DNA of 37,295 nt. Source: an uncultured Pseudomonadota bacterium. GTDB taxonomy: Bacteria; Pseudomonadota; Gammaproteobacteria; Methylococcales; Methylomonadaceae. The position numbers and the translations under genes were made by a program. Shown here one piece after another: positions 17,218 to 27,166 of the stretch. The first letter of the stretch is position 1. Each line of letters opens with the position of its first letter. The DNA is taken from NCBI GenBank assembly GCA_903848905.1, contig CAINHP010000221.1, positions 1 through 37,295 of the forward strand. Reading direction: 5' to 3'. The notes below the pieces were generated by a model that saw only the letters and a program-made list of their open reading frames with translations, was not told the origin of the DNA and did no database searches.

Positions 17218-18086
17218 GCGACATCCTTTTGAGACGCGTACTTGACCATTCGTTCGATAAAAAATTCGATATAGCCACCTGCTTGCGCTTTAATGGGCCA
17301 ACTGTCAATTTTTGTCGCAATGGCTTTCATCGCTTGCGCAGATTTGCTACGTGGGTACGCTAAAACCACTGGATTTTGTTTTTGTACAGATTGGCGTAAG
17401 TATTCGTCATAAGGAATCGCGCCAACAAATTGCAAGGTAACGTCTAAATAATTATCCGTCACTTTGTTTAATTTTTGAAATAACGATTTACCCTGTTGAA
17501 CAGATTGCACCATATTAGGCAGAATATGAAAATGATTACAGCCGTAATCACGGTGTAGTAATTTAATAAACGCATAAGCGTCAGTGAGTGAGGTCGGCTC
17601 ATCGCAAATCACGACGATAATTTCTTGACACGCTCGTGAAAAATTGACAACACTTGACGAAATACCCGCCGCCGTATCAACAATTAATACGTCTATTTGC
17701 TGGTCAATTTCACTAAATGCACGAATCACCGCTGCTTGCTCAATGGTAGACAACTCCGTCATTTTTTGAATTCCTGACGCGCCAGGAATGAGTTTTAAAC
17801 CCGATGGCGACGTGACCATAATTTCGTCTAGCGTTTTCTCACCGGTTAACACATGCGACAAATTGTACTTGGGATAAACACCCAGCAAAATATCAACATT
17901 GGCAAGCCCCATATCCGCGTCCATCAATACGACGCGTTGACCCATTTTCACTAAAGAGATACCGACATTCACCGAAACATTCGTCTTCCCAACGCCACCT
18001 TTGCCACTTGCAATGGCAATGACGCGTACCGGTTTACTTTTGTTTAGTTTACGAATGCCTGCTGCTTGATCTGGTTGTTTAAGCAT
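17214..18086 (-). CDS. flhG: Flagellar number regulator FlhG (FleN), MinD-type ATPase
   Basis: This 290-residue ParA/MinD-like ATPase limits the number of polar flagella and works with FlhF. The deviant Walker A motif GKGGVGKTN is at 28-36, followed by MDADMGLANVDILLG and the VDTAAGISSSV switch segment. The C-terminus ends with an amphipathic helix (GGYIEFFIERMVKY) suited to membrane binding. The N-terminal LKQPDQAAGIRKL matches the conserved helix with which FlhG stimulates the FlhF GTPase. The ATG at 18086 overlaps flhF by eight bases. Longer in-frame starts lie inside flhF and add unconserved residues. Confidence 0.94.
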   Translation of the reverse strand: MLKQPDQAAGIRKLNKSKPVRVIAIASGKGGVGKTNVSVNVGISLVKMGQRVVLMDADMGLANVDILLGVYPKYNLSHVLTGEKTLDEIMVTSPSGLKLIPGASGIQKMTELSTIEQAAVIRAFSEIDQQIDVLIVDTAAGISSSVVNFSRACQEIIVVICDEPTSLTDAYAFIKLLHRDYGCNHFHILPNMVQSVQQGKSLFQKLNKVTDNYLDVTLQFVGAIPYDEYLRQSVQKQNPVVLAYPRSKSAQAMKAIATKIDSWPIKAQAGGYIEFFIERMVKYASQKDVA

Positions 18087-19794
18087 AACCTTGAGCCACC
18101 CATGCTTCGTTGTTTTCTTCGCTGTAATCGTCCACAACATCCAATTCAGTAACGCATTGTGCAATTAACTTTCTTGCACAGGGATGACGCATGTCTTCGG
18201 GGACTTGTTGACCGTTGGTAATAAAAGAGATTGGTAAATTATGTTCAATTAATGACGAAATTGCCGAACCGACGGTTGCCGCTTCATCAATTTTCGTTAA
18301 AATTGCCGCATGGGGTTTAAAAATATGAAATGCATCAATAATTTCATTCATTGCTTTGTACTCAGTTGCTGCTGACATAACGAGATAAGACTTAATCATC
18401 AAATCATTCTCTTTGAGCGTATTGATTTGTTCAATTAGTTTCATGTCGCGTTGACTCATTCCGGCTGTATCAATTAACACCAATTTTTTGTCAGAAAAAC
18501 TATGAATTAAATGACTTAATTCTGACGCACTTGACGCAACTCGTACAGGAATATTTAAAAGTCGACCATAAGTATTTAATTGCTCATGGGCAGCAATACG
18601 GTAGTTATCCGTTGTAATTAGGGCGACTTGATTGGGGCCATGCTTGATGGTGAATTGCGCCGCAATTTTGGCAACACTTGTTGTTTTACCTACACCTGTT
18701 GGGCCTACTAGGGCAACAATGCCACCTGTTTCAAGTAAATTATCTTCAGCGATGGGTAATACTTTTGAGAGCAATTCTTGTGCTTGTGTAAACACAAAAT
18801 CAAAATTGGTATGATTAGCAAAACGATTTGCAATTTTGACGCTTAATTTTTTTGAAATACTCATTCCTGCTAAGTTTTTCAAAAGCTCTGTGCGAACTGG
18901 AATCGCGTCTTTGTTTTGAAGATGATGCGCAAAATTAATGCTAGATAGCTTACTATCAAAGGTGTTGCGAAGAGATTTAATCTCTTTGCTCATCTGTATA
19001 AGTAACTTTTCAGATGCGTTTTCTTTCTCTTCAAAGTGAGCAGAAGCCGTTGTGTCAAATTTTGGTTGTTCGTTTATTGCCGCAGTTGGTTCAACGTAGG
19101 CTTGCTTTGTATTGGGCGAGTAGAGCGACGTTTCTTCTTCGAAAATATCGTCAAAATCGTCTTCGTAATCATCTTGGAATAAATGACGCAAATCACGCGC
19201 TTCATCACTGACTTCTGTGCGCAGGCCATGGCGAGCTTGAGGCATAATAGCTTCACGTAGTACTTCAACAGGTGCAACTACTTTTGGTTTTTTAGGCACT
19301 TTGATCATTACTGATGGCGATGTTGCTACGGTAGGCAGTGGAGCTGGCGTTGTGAAATGATGCTTGATCGCGTCCGGATTACCACGTAATTGGACTTTTT
19401 CGGCATAACCAACATATTGGTCTATTCCACGTCGCGCTGAACTGCGATTCATGGCTTTTTCTTTCTCTTCTTGTTTACGAGGACTGCTAACGACGTGCAA
19501 ACGATTTTTTTCAGCTTCAAAATCAGGCAATGCCACTTTTTTTACTTGTTTTGTATTAACAGTTGGCTTTTGATAATCGCGCGATGAAGATAATGATGAC
19601 TGACTTTGCGACGACTTTGGTGTTGATGCCGTCGTGCGAATAACTTCTTGTTCATCAAAATCGCGAGCAGCGACAATTTCAACACCGCCATCCACGCTGC
19701 GATTAGACATAATCACAGCATCTGCACCTAATTCATCACGAACCATCTGCATGGCTTGACGTATATTTTCTGCAAAAAAGCGTTTAATTTTCAT
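18079..19794 (-). CDS. flhF: Flagellar placement GTPase FlhF with a long linker
   Basis: This 571-residue SRP-type GTPase sets the position of the polar flagellum. The N-terminal B-domain starts MKIKRFFAENIRQAMQ-VRDELGADAVIMSN. The NG domain begins near residue 290 and holds G1 GPTGVGKTT (364-372), TTDNYRIAA-EQL (near 394-406), DTAG (442-445) and TKID (500-503). Between them is an unusually long, low-complexity linker (about 50-290) with an acidic patch at 208-221. An AAGGA ribosome-binding site precedes the ATG. It overlaps flhG by eight bases and follows flhA after 30 bases. Confidence 0.95.
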   Translation of the reverse strand: MKIKRFFAENIRQAMQMVRDELGADAVIMSNRSVDGGVEIVAARDFDEQEVIRTTASTPKSSQSQSSLSSSRDYQKPTVNTKQVKKVALPDFEAEKNRLHVVSSPRKQEEKEKAMNRSSARRGIDQYVGYAEKVQLRGNPDAIKHHFTTPAPLPTVATSPSVMIKVPKKPKVVAPVEVLREAIMPQARHGLRTEVSDEARDLRHLFQDDYEDDFDDIFEEETSLYSPNTKQAYVEPTAAINEQPKFDTTASAHFEEKENASEKLLIQMSKEIKSLRNTFDSKLSSINFAHHLQNKDAIPVRTELLKNLAGMSISKKLSVKIANRFANHTNFDFVFTQAQELLSKVLPIAEDNLLETGGIVALVGPTGVGKTTSVAKIAAQFTIKHGPNQVALITTDNYRIAAHEQLNTYGRLLNIPVRVASSASELSHLIHSFSDKKLVLIDTAGMSQRDMKLIEQINTLKENDLMIKSYLVMSAATEYKAMNEIIDAFHIFKPHAAILTKIDEAATVGSAISSLIEHNLPISFITNGQQVPEDMRHPCARKLIAQCVTELDVVDDYSEENNEAWVAQGYA

Positions 19795-19824
19795 TTAGAA
19801 GTCCTTAAATTCTCTATAAATCAG

Positions 19825-21921
19825 TTAGGCGCGTCGTCCGACATTTGCAATCACTTTCACCTGCTTATCGGCAGGGATTTCGTTATATGCAAGGACGTGT
19901 AAGTTCGGAATCGAATGACGAACAAAGCGTGATAACCAAGGTCGAATATAGGAGGACACTAACAGAATCGGTAATTGTCCATCCATTTCCATTTGTTGCG
20001 TATTCTCCTGCAACGATTCGTGCATTTGATCCGCAAGGCCTGGTTCGACGCCGGTACCACTTTCGCTCGCCGTTTGTAAAGACTTCTGCAATATCTGTTC
20101 CAACTCGCTATCTAACGTGATAACTGTTAATTCTTCTGCTGATCCGGTAATTTCATGAATAATTAATCTGCCAAGCGCGGTGCGTACTGCAGAGGTTAAA
20201 ATGTCGGTATCTTGACTTTTTGAACCGTATTCCGCCAGAGTTTCGGCTATTGTCCGCATATCGCGAATGGGCACTTGCTCGACAAGTAAGTTTTGGAGAA
20301 CTTTCGCCACCACGCCAAGAGATAGCGTTTTTGGCACCAAATCGTCCACAAGCTTGGGCGCTGTTTTTGACAAATTATCCAGCATGCGCTGTGTTTCTTC
20401 GTAACCGAGAAGTTCATGGGCATGCGATTGCAGTAAATGACTTAAATGCGTGGCTACAACGGTCCCTGAGTCAACTACGGTGTAACCCATCGTTTGTGCA
20501 TAATCTTTTTGATTGGGCTCAATCCAGAACGCTTCAAGTCCAAAAGCTGGATCACGACAAGGCTTACCTACTAAATCACCAAATACACGTCCAGGGTTAA
20601 TGGCCATTTCCATTTCAGGAATAATTTCAGACTCTCCTACCGTAACGCCCATCAGTGAAATGCGATACGTTGTTGGACTTAAATCCAAGTTATCTCGAAT
20701 ATGTACTGAGGGAATAAGAAAGCCCAATTCTTGAGATAATTTCTTCCGCACCCCTTTAATACGCGTCATTAATTGACCACCTTGGTTTTTATCAACTAAT
20801 GGAATTAAACGATACCCCACTTCAAGACCAATAATATCAACAGGCATGACATCTTCCCAACCCAGCTCTCTGCTTTCAGCCGGCATGAGTGATGAATCGG
20901 CTTTTTTAGAATCTAATTTTTCCAGTGCCATTACTTTATTGCGTTTATCAATATAGTAAGCGGATGCACCTAATGCTGTTGATAGCATAATAAATACTAA
21001 ATTAGGCATACCAGGAATTAATCCCAATGCACCCATAATCCCGCTGGTAATGATTAAGGCTTTAGGGTTGTCAAATAATTGTGCACTCACTTGTTGACCA
21101 ATATTTTGACTGGTCGCACCAACTTTAGTGACTACTAAGGCCGAAGCAGTAGAAAGTAACAATGAGGGAATTTGCGCCACAAGACCGTCACCAATGGTTA
21201 ACAAGACATATTTTTCACCCGCATCGGCAAACGTTAAGCCATGTTGCAACATCCCAATTGAAAGGCCTCCAATAATATTCACAAAAAGAATAATAATCCC
21301 TGCAATCGCATCACCACGAACGAATTTACTCGCACCGTCCATAGAACCGTAAAAATCCGCTTCCATTGCTACTTCAGCGCGCCGCTCACGGGCTTGATCT
21401 TGTGTGATAAGGCCTGAATTTAAATCCGCATCAATAGCCATTTGTTTGCCAGGCATTGCATCTAATGTAAAACGTGCGCCAACTTCTGCAACACGCCCAG
21501 CACCTTTCGTCACAACGACGAAATTGACAATAACCAAAATGGTAAAAACAACTAAACCAACAGCAAAATTACCCCCGATGACAAACGCACCAAAAGCCTC
21601 AATAACTTTCCCTGCTGCATCACCTCCGTTGTGACCTTCTAAAAGCACGACACGAGTTGAAGCCACGTTCAAAGCAAGACGTAGCAGAGTTGCAAGTAAA
21701 ATGACTGTCGGAAATGACGCAAAATCTAAGGGTCTGAGCGTATAAACCACCACCAATAGAATAATGAGCGAAAAGGAGATATTAAAAGTGAAGAAAATAT
21801 CGAGCAAAAAGGTCGGCAAAGGCAACATGACCATCGCCAAAATCATAATAATGACAAAAGGCGCACCTAATTCGGCTTTGCCTAACATCGTCAATATGCT
21901 TCTAAGTTTAGTTAAATCCAT
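19825..21921 (-). CDS. flhA: Flagellar export apparatus protein FlhA
   Basis: This 698-residue member of the FHIPEP family forms the nonameric ring of the flagellar type III export gate. About eight N-terminal membrane segments flank the FHIPEP signature, which here reads FVVVTKGAGRVAEVGARFTLDAMPGKQ. A large cytoplasmic domain from about residue 350 binds chaperone-substrate complexes. The length matches the family (about 690-700). It lies six bases after flhB in the coding direction. Confidence 0.97.
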   Translation of the reverse strand: MDLTKLRSILTMLGKAELGAPFVIIMILAMVMLPLPTFLLDIFFTFNISFSLIILLVVVYTLRPLDFASFPTVILLATLLRLALNVASTRVVLLEGHNGGDAAGKVIEAFGAFVIGGNFAVGLVVFTILVIVNFVVVTKGAGRVAEVGARFTLDAMPGKQMAIDADLNSGLITQDQARERRAEVAMEADFYGSMDGASKFVRGDAIAGIIILFVNIIGGLSIGMLQHGLTFADAGEKYVLLTIGDGLVAQIPSLLLSTASALVVTKVGATSQNIGQQVSAQLFDNPKALIITSGIMGALGLIPGMPNLVFIMLSTALGASAYYIDKRNKVMALEKLDSKKADSSLMPAESRELGWEDVMPVDIIGLEVGYRLIPLVDKNQGGQLMTRIKGVRKKLSQELGFLIPSVHIRDNLDLSPTTYRISLMGVTVGESEIIPEMEMAINPGRVFGDLVGKPCRDPAFGLEAFWIEPNQKDYAQTMGYTVVDSGTVVATHLSHLLQSHAHELLGYEETQRMLDNLSKTAPKLVDDLVPKTLSLGVVAKVLQNLLVEQVPIRDMRTIAETLAEYGSKSQDTDILTSAVRTALGRLIIHEITGSAEELTVITLDSELEQILQKSLQTASESGTGVEPGLADQMHESLQENTQQMEMDGQLPILLVSSYIRPWLSRFVRHSIPNLHVLAYNEIPADKQVKVIANVGRRA

Positions 21922-21927
21922 AACAGC

Positions 21928-23058
21928 TTATTCCTGTTTAAATTCGGGGGGAACTTGAATGTCTTTGGGAGGCGTCGGTTTTGTGCCTCGTGTTTTTGTT
22001 GCTTCTTTAAGTTGAAAAATATATGCCAACACTTGAGCAACGGACGAATATAAGCCTTGTGGAATTTCGGTATCTAATTCGGTTGAATAATAAAGCGCAC
22101 GAGCTAAAGGTGGCGCCGCAACTAAAGGTACATTTGCTTCAATGGCTAAGTTACGAATTTGAGCGGCAATTAAATCGACGCCTTTAGCCACTAAAACAGG
22201 GGCACTACCTGAATTTTCATCATATTTCAATGCAACAGCATAATGACTCGGGTTGGTAATAATGACGTCCGCTTTAGCAACCTCACCCATCATACGATTC
22301 TGCGCCATTTCCATTTGTGCACGACGAATTCGTCCTTTGACTTCTGGACTGCCTTCAGATTCCTTCATTTCGTCTTTAATTTCTTGTAGCGTCATTTTTA
22401 AGTTTTTACTGTGATTCCACAATTGATAGGGCACATCAATTGCCGCCACAAGAATCAAAGCACAACTTAAAATTAAAAAACTATAACTAATTAGCTTAAC
22501 TGCGTGGACAATGGCTTGCTGCATAGGCTCGGCACTTAAGCCAAGTATTTGTGCAAATAGTGAGTTAAACAGCAGCCAACCTACAAGGCCAACTAGCGTC
22601 ATTTTCAACATCGCTTTAAGCAACTCAACAAGTCCGTTAAGTGAAAATAATTTAGGCAAGCCTTTAATGGGATCGAGCTTGTCGAATTTAGGTGTTATTG
22701 ATTCCATACTAAAAATCCAACCTCCTAAGGCGATGGGAGCGACAATAGCCGCAATTGTTAACATTGCGAGCATAGGTGCAACAAGTAATAAACCGTCTGT
22801 CATGGCTTGTTTAAATAAAACAACGGTCAATTTAGGTTCGAAAATCATGTCGCGCGATAAATGGAAATAACTGCGCATCATGCTAAGGATGCCCTCACCA
22901 ACACGCTGACCCTGTGTCATAAGCAGCCATGCACTGACAATGAGCATAATAAACGTATTTAACTCTCTAGAACGGGCAATTTGTCCTTTATTTTGGGCAT
23001 CAGTTAACCGTTTCTGGGTGGGTTCTTCGGTTTTTTCTTGTCCTGAATCTTCAGCCAT
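21928..23058 (-). CDS. flhB: Flagellar export switch protein FlhB (NPSH variant)
   Basis: This 376-residue inner-membrane protein controls the switch from rod/hook to filament export. It has a cytoplasmic N-terminus (EKTEEPTQKRLTDAQNKGQI), four membrane helices, the GSPEVKGRIRR linker, and a cytoplasmic domain that normally cleaves itself between N and P of an NPTH motif. Here the motif reads N269-P270-S271-H272 followed by YAVALKYD. The scissile Asn and Pro are intact, but Thr is replaced by Ser. It starts three bases after the fliR stop. The C-terminal tail beyond residue 355 is short and Pro/Lys-rich. Confidence 0.96.
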   Translation of the reverse strand: MAEDSGQEKTEEPTQKRLTDAQNKGQIARSRELNTFIMLIVSAWLLMTQGQRVGEGILSMMRSYFHLSRDMIFEPKLTVVLFKQAMTDGLLLVAPMLAMLTIAAIVAPIALGGWIFSMESITPKFDKLDPIKGLPKLFSLNGLVELLKAMLKMTLVGLVGWLLFNSLFAQILGLSAEPMQQAIVHAVKLISYSFLILSCALILVAAIDVPYQLWNHSKNLKMTLQEIKDEMKESEGSPEVKGRIRRAQMEMAQNRMMGEVAKADVIITNPSHYAVALKYDENSGSAPVLVAKGVDLIAAQIRNLAIEANVPLVAAPPLARALYYSTELDTEIPQGLYSSVAQVLAYIFQLKEATKTRGTKPTPPKDIQVPPEFKQE

Positions 23059-23061
23059 ACG

Positions 23062-23847
23062 TTAATTTATGCGGAGTAATTGTTTAATTAAATCAAAAGC
23101 ATCATCTAATAAATCAGGTATTAAGCCTAATAAATCCGGTAATGTAAACCAAATTAGCAGAATACCTAGCATTAAAGTAATCGGAAAACCTACTGAAAAA
23201 ATTTGTAATTGTGGCGCTGATTTAGATGCAACACCAAAAATAACGTTAACAAGCAATAGACTAATAATAATTGGCATTGAGAGCAATAAGCCATCTGAAA
23301 ACATTCGCCCACTCCACGAAATCACTGCCCAAATATCGTTTGTGGAAAAAGTCTCTCCAATGGGAAGAGTCTGAAAACTATCTGCAAGTAACTTAATGAG
23401 AATTAAATGCCCATCCATCGCCAAAAATAACAAGGTACTTGTAATCATGTAAATTTGCGCAATAACGGGCACTTGTTGACCATTTTGTGGGTCAATCATC
23501 GAAGCGAAACCCAGACCCATACCATAGGCAATTCCCTGCCCCGCAAACACAACCGCAGCAAAAACTAACTGTAAAATGAACCCCGTCGTTAAACCTATGG
23601 CAACCTGATGTACACCAATCATAATGCCAGCATAACTGAGCATCTCAACATGCGGAATGGGAGGAAGCATTGGCATCACAAGCAGTGTAATGGCACCAGC
23701 AATAATGACTCGAATCCGTGCCGGCATCGCACGAACACTCAAAACAGGCATAGACACAAACATGGCACTAATTCTCATGAATGGCCACATCATCATTGCT
23801 ATCGTATTAAGCACTTGTGCTTCGGTAAAATTCATTATGTTAGCCAA
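23062..23847 (-). CDS. fliR: Flagellar export gate protein FliR
   Basis: This 261-residue polytopic protein is part of the FliP5-Q4-R1 export channel. The N-terminal MMMWPFMRISAMFVSMPVLSVRAMPARIRV and the GLGFASMIDPQNGQQVPV segment are typical of FliR. It overlaps fliQ by eight bases and is followed by flhB after three bases. Confidence 0.96.
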   Translation of the reverse strand: MANIMNFTEAQVLNTIAMMMWPFMRISAMFVSMPVLSVRAMPARIRVIIAGAITLLVMPMLPPIPHVEMLSYAGIMIGVHQVAIGLTTGFILQLVFAAVVFAGQGIAYGMGLGFASMIDPQNGQQVPVIAQIYMITSTLLFLAMDGHLILIKLLADSFQTLPIGETFSTNDIWAVISWSGRMFSDGLLLSMPIIISLLLVNVIFGVASKSAPQLQIFSVGFPITLMLGILLIWFTLPDLLGLIPDLLDDAFDLIKQLLRIN

Positions 23848-24109
23848 TCAAAACGGGAATTTCCTTAATTAAATCCTGAAAATAATCAAGAAACTGTTGC
23901 AACATAGTCGGTCCAAATAGAAGCAAGACAAGACCTATCACGACTATTTTTGGCACAAACGTTAACGTAGATTCGTTAATTTGTGTTGCTGCTTGAAACA
24001 TAGCAACAATTAAACCAACTACTAGCGCAGGCAGGAGTAAAGGTACCGTCAATTTGACAGCAACAATCATTGCTTGCTGGCCCACGGTATAAATTATTTC
24101 GGGTGTCAT
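23840..24109 (-). CDS. fliQ: Flagellar export gate protein FliQ
   Basis: This 89-residue protein has two membrane hairpin helices and is a component of the helical FliPQR channel. LVVGLIVAMFQAATQINESTLTFVPKI is the family's conserved core. The length is the family norm (89). It follows fliP after 15 bases and overlaps fliR. Confidence 0.97.
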   Translation of the reverse strand: MTPEIIYTVGQQAMIVAVKLTVPLLLPALVVGLIVAMFQAATQINESTLTFVPKIVVIGLVLLLFGPTMLQQFLDYFQDLIKEIPVLIG

Positions 24110-24124
24110 AGCTTTGACGCTCCG

Positions 24125-24886
24125 TTAAGTGCCAACATAAAAGCTCGCAGCGAGCATTTCCATAATGAGCGACCAGCCATCAGCGAGAACAAATAGCATG
24201 ATTTTAAAAGGGAGTGAAATAATCATAGGTGAGAGCATCATCATACCCATTGACATCAACACACTCGCTACAACTAGATCAATAATTAGAAACGGCAAAA
24301 AAATCATAAAGCCAATTTGAAATGCGGTTTTGATTTCACTAGTGACATAAGCTGGTAGTAAAAGCGAAAAGGGAATTTCTTCAGCGTTATTTATTTCAGC
24401 TTTGCCAGAAATTCGTACAAACAACTCCAAATCACTTTCGCGCGTTTGCTTGGTCATAAACTGACGAAAAGGAATCGATGCCTTTTCAACTGCCGCCATG
24501 GCATCAATTTTTTCTTCCATATAGGGTTTAACCGCTTCATTATTGACTTTGTCAAACACTGGCATCATGATAAAAAGTGTCAAAAACAATGATAGACCAA
24601 GTAGTACTTGGTTGCTAGGAACCTGACCCGTACCTAATGCTTGACGCAATAAACTGAAAACAATCATGATGCGCGTAAACGACGTCATGGTCAGCAACAT
24701 TGCAGGCAAAAGCGTCATAATGGTCATTAGCGCTAAAATTTGCAACGTCACGCTATATGTCTGCCCCCCTTTTGGGTTGCTTGTCACCGTTAAAGCCTCA
24801 ATACCTGCAGGCATGGCAAAGGCTATGGAGCTCAAACCCAGCGCAGCGAGTGTAAATAAGATAAAAATAACGGTGCGTTTACGCAT
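24125..24886 (-). CDS. fliP: Flagellar export gate protein FliP
   Basis: This 253-residue protein is the main ring subunit of the export channel. It starts with a signal peptide (about 1-24, ending SIAFA), as is usual for FliP, followed by four membrane helices. [32 protein letters not shown] and the C-terminal [26 protein letters not shown] are diagnostic. It overlaps fliO by eight bases. Confidence 0.97.
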   Translation of the reverse strand: MRKRTVIFILFTLAALGLSSIAFAMPAGIEALTVTSNPKGGQTYSVTLQILALMTIMTLLPAMLLTMTSFTRIMIVFSLLRQALGTGQVPSNQVLLGLSLFLTLFIMMPVFDKVNNEAVKPYMEEKIDAMAAVEKASIPFRQFMTKQTRESDLELFVRISGKAEINNAEEIPFSLLLPAYVTSEIKTAFQIGFMIFLPFLIIDLVVASVLMSMGMMMLSPMIISLPFKIMLFVLADGWSLIMEMLAASFYVGT

Positions 24887-25238
24887 GATTTTTTCCTTTC
24901 ATGACTTGTTTTAACTTATAAGCGAAACTGTTTTCTGGCGCAGATTCAAACGTTATCTTTTGCAAGCAATCATCACCCTCTAAAACACAAAGCATGTCAA
25001 TTCGACTGGGCGTCACACCTAAAATTAATTGCTTTTTCCCTGCTTGGACCAGGACTAATCGCTCGCGCATTCCAAGTGACAATCCACTGACAATACGCAA
25101 GCGATCATTGTCATGTACAGTTTGTTTTTGTAGCAATTTAATTGCCCAAACACAAATCATAAAAATGACTAAAACAACAAGCAAGGCAAGTGACGGGCCT
25201 AAAAAGTCGCTACTTGAAATCAGTTCAGTTTGCCTCAT
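24879..25238 (-). CDS. fliO: Flagellar export assembly factor FliO
   Basis: This 119-residue protein has one membrane helix (about 14-35) and a small cytoplasmic domain with [32 protein letters not shown], the FliO pattern. FliO helps assemble the FliP ring. Its ATG shares one base with the fliN stop (TAATG), and its end overlaps fliP by eight bases. Confidence 0.93.
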   Translation of the reverse strand: MRQTELISSSDFLGPSLALLVVLVIFMICVWAIKLLQKQTVHDNDRLRIVSGLSLGMRERLVLVQAGKKQLILGVTPSRIDMLCVLEGDDCLQKITFESAPENSFAYKLKQVMKGKNHA

Positions 25239-25582
25239 TATGCCAAGCGTTTAACGCGCTCTGAAGGACTAATAACATCAGTTAATCGTATACCAAATTT
25301 GTCGTTAATCACAACAACTTCGCCATGGGCAATTAACATTCCATTGACAAGTACATCAAGACCTTCACCAACAAAACGCTCCAACTCAACCACGGAGCCT
25401 TGGTTGAGTTGCAGTAAATTACGAATACTAATCTGAGTGCGTCCGATTTCCATGGAAATCACAACAGGCACATCTAAAATAACATCTAAATTTACTTCTT
25501 CATTAGATTCAATAGATTGTGAATTTTCATGATCTTCGAATTCTTTAAAAGAAACGGTTTCGATATCGTCTTTATCGCTCAT
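25238..25582 (-). CDS. fliN: Flagellar motor switch protein FliN
   Basis: This 114-residue C-ring protein has an acidic, variable N-terminus (1-30) and a SpoA domain (about 35-112): LDVPVVISMEIGRTQISIRNLLQLNQGSVVEL and GEVVVINDKFGIRLTDV. It forms the lower C-ring and binds the FliH-FliI ATPase complex. It is one base overlapped with fliO and follows fliM after about 50 bases. Confidence 0.96.
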   Translation of the reverse strand: MSDKDDIETVSFKEFEDHENSQSIESNEEVNLDVILDVPVVISMEIGRTQISIRNLLQLNQGSVVELERFVGEGLDVLVNGMLIAHGEVVVINDKFGIRLTDVISPSERVKRLA

Positions 25583-25632
25583 AATTTTTCTCGCTTATCT
25601 TTTCTTTAATTTAGTTTCAAGTGCCGATATCA

Positions 25633-26640
25633 TCAGGTGACGATACGATCAGTAATTTGAATGGCGTAATTGCCTTCAGAGATGCCAACTTTACCTGTAA
25701 ATATAGGCACATTAGCTGCATCTAAGGTCACAGATTCAGGCAAGTCAATTGGAATCACATCACCTTTTTTGAGTTGGAGCACGCTGCGAATGGACATATT
25801 TTTCTCAATTAGCAAACTGCTAACAGGAATATCCACTCTCATCACTTCACGATAAAGTGAGTCATACCAATTTTCATCAACGTCTTCTTTATTGCTATTG
25901 ATAACGTCAAGTAAATCTCGAATTGGCTCAAGCATCGCATAGGGCATTGCAATATGAATATCACCGCCACCGCCTTCCAAATCCACATGCAATGTTGAAA
26001 CCACCACTAATTCAGGTGGCTCTACAATATTGGCAAACCGCGGATTGATTTCAGAAGTTAAATAGTCGAAATCTAAATTCATCACGGGTTTCCATGCCTC
26101 TTTTAAATCTTTAAAAATCAATTCAATGATTAAAAGTACCACGCGCATTTCGGTCTGTGTAAATTCTTTACCTTCTGAAGGTGCATTTTCAAAAAAGCCG
26201 CCGCCGCCAAAATAACTATCTACCGCTGTGAAAATTAAGCTTGGCTCAACTACAATTAACGCCTTGCCTCGTAATGGATTAACACGAATAACGGTTAAAC
26301 TTGTTGGTACAAGCAAACCCTGAGAAAAATCCGAAAACTTTTTAATCTGAATGCTGGAGATGAAAATTTCCGATGCACGACGCAAAAAGTTAAAAATCGA
26401 CACACGAAGTAATCGTGCAAAACGCTCGTTAATCATTTCAAGCGTTGGCATTCGACCCCGAACAATCCGTTCTTGATTCGCTAAATCATACGATTTAACA
26501 ATACCGCGCTCTTCCATTTCCTCGACATCGTCTTCAGAATAGACACTATCCTCTTCTTCTGCGTCACCGACATCAAGGTCGCCGCCGCCCATGCCATTCA
26601 ATAAGGCATCAATTTCCGCTTGCGAAAGTAAGTCACTCAT
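25633..26640 (-). CDS. fliM: Flagellar motor switch protein FliM
   Basis: This 335-residue C-ring protein connects FliG to FliN and receives the CheY-P signal. The N-terminal peptide LLSQAEIDALLNG (4-16) is the CheY-binding motif, so the motor appears able to respond to chemotaxis even though no che genes are in this window. The middle CheC-like domain carries a GGGGFF stretch, and a C-terminal SpoA domain follows. It starts four bases after the fliL stop. Confidence 0.97.
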   Translation of the reverse strand: MSDLLSQAEIDALLNGMGGGDLDVGDAEEEDSVYSEDDVEEMEERGIVKSYDLANQERIVRGRMPTLEMINERFARLLRVSIFNFLRRASEIFISSIQIKKFSDFSQGLLVPTSLTVIRVNPLRGKALIVVEPSLIFTAVDSYFGGGGFFENAPSEGKEFTQTEMRVVLLIIELIFKDLKEAWKPVMNLDFDYLTSEINPRFANIVEPPELVVVSTLHVDLEGGGGDIHIAMPYAMLEPIRDLLDVINSNKEDVDENWYDSLYREVMRVDIPVSSLLIEKNMSIRSVLQLKKGDVIPIDLPESVTLDAANVPIFTGKVGISEGNYAIQITDRIVT

Positions 26641-26644
26641 AGTC

Positions 26645-27166
26645 TTATTGCATGATAAATGAAGTAAAGAAGACGTCTTTAATTTCCGCTTCAGGCGACA
26701 TTTTTTCTAGCATAGCCGTCGCGTCATCGAAAATGGCGTCACGAAGCGCAACCTTTCCGTCGTGTGTTTTTAAGTTATCTGTATTTTGCGCGCTAATTAA
26801 CATCAGCAAATTATTCATGAGCATCGGCTCATTTTTCTTCAATACATCAATAGTTGCAGGGTCTTCTGCAGACATAGTCAGTGTCACTTTAACAACACGT
26901 ACTGAAGAGCTAGGTGAAAAGTTCACCACTAATGGCTTGGTTAGTTCGAAATAGAGAGTGTGATCAGGTGGTGGTGGCGGTTCTTCACACACGGCAATTT
27001 CTTCTTCATGTGCAGCAGCGCCAATTAAACCTTGTTTCACAGCAAAAAAGGTACCTCCACCACCGGCTGCCAAAGACAGAATAATGGCAACTACTAAGAT
27101 GATAAGGGGCTTTTTTGATTTTTTAACTTCGTATTCAACTTCTTCGTTTTCGATTTCTTCTGCCAT
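26645..27166 (-). CDS. fliL: Flagellar basal-body protein FliL
   Basis: This 173-residue protein has a short acidic and basic cytoplasmic start, one membrane helix (about 20-43, Gly-rich), a Pro-rich spacer (EEPPPPPDH) and a periplasmic stomatin-like domain with YFELTKPLVVNFSP. FliL surrounds and stabilises the stator. It is the first gene of the operon, and its ATG is about 147 bases downstream of the predicted sigma-54 transcription start. Confidence 0.94.
   Translation of the reverse strand: MAEEIENEEVEYEVKKSKKPLIILVVAIILSLAAGGGGTFFAVKQGLIGAAAHEEEIAVCEEPPPPPDHTLYFELTKPLVVNFSPSSSVRVVKVTLTMSAEDPATIDVLKKNEPMLMNNLLMLISAQNTDNLKTHDGKVALRDAIFDDATAMLEKMSPEAEIKDVFFTSFIMQ

Noticed and set aside
20220-20600. 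126-codon open frame antisense to flhA
   Set aside because: Lies wholly within flhA, which has full-length family conservation; no ribosome-binding site or recognisable domain.
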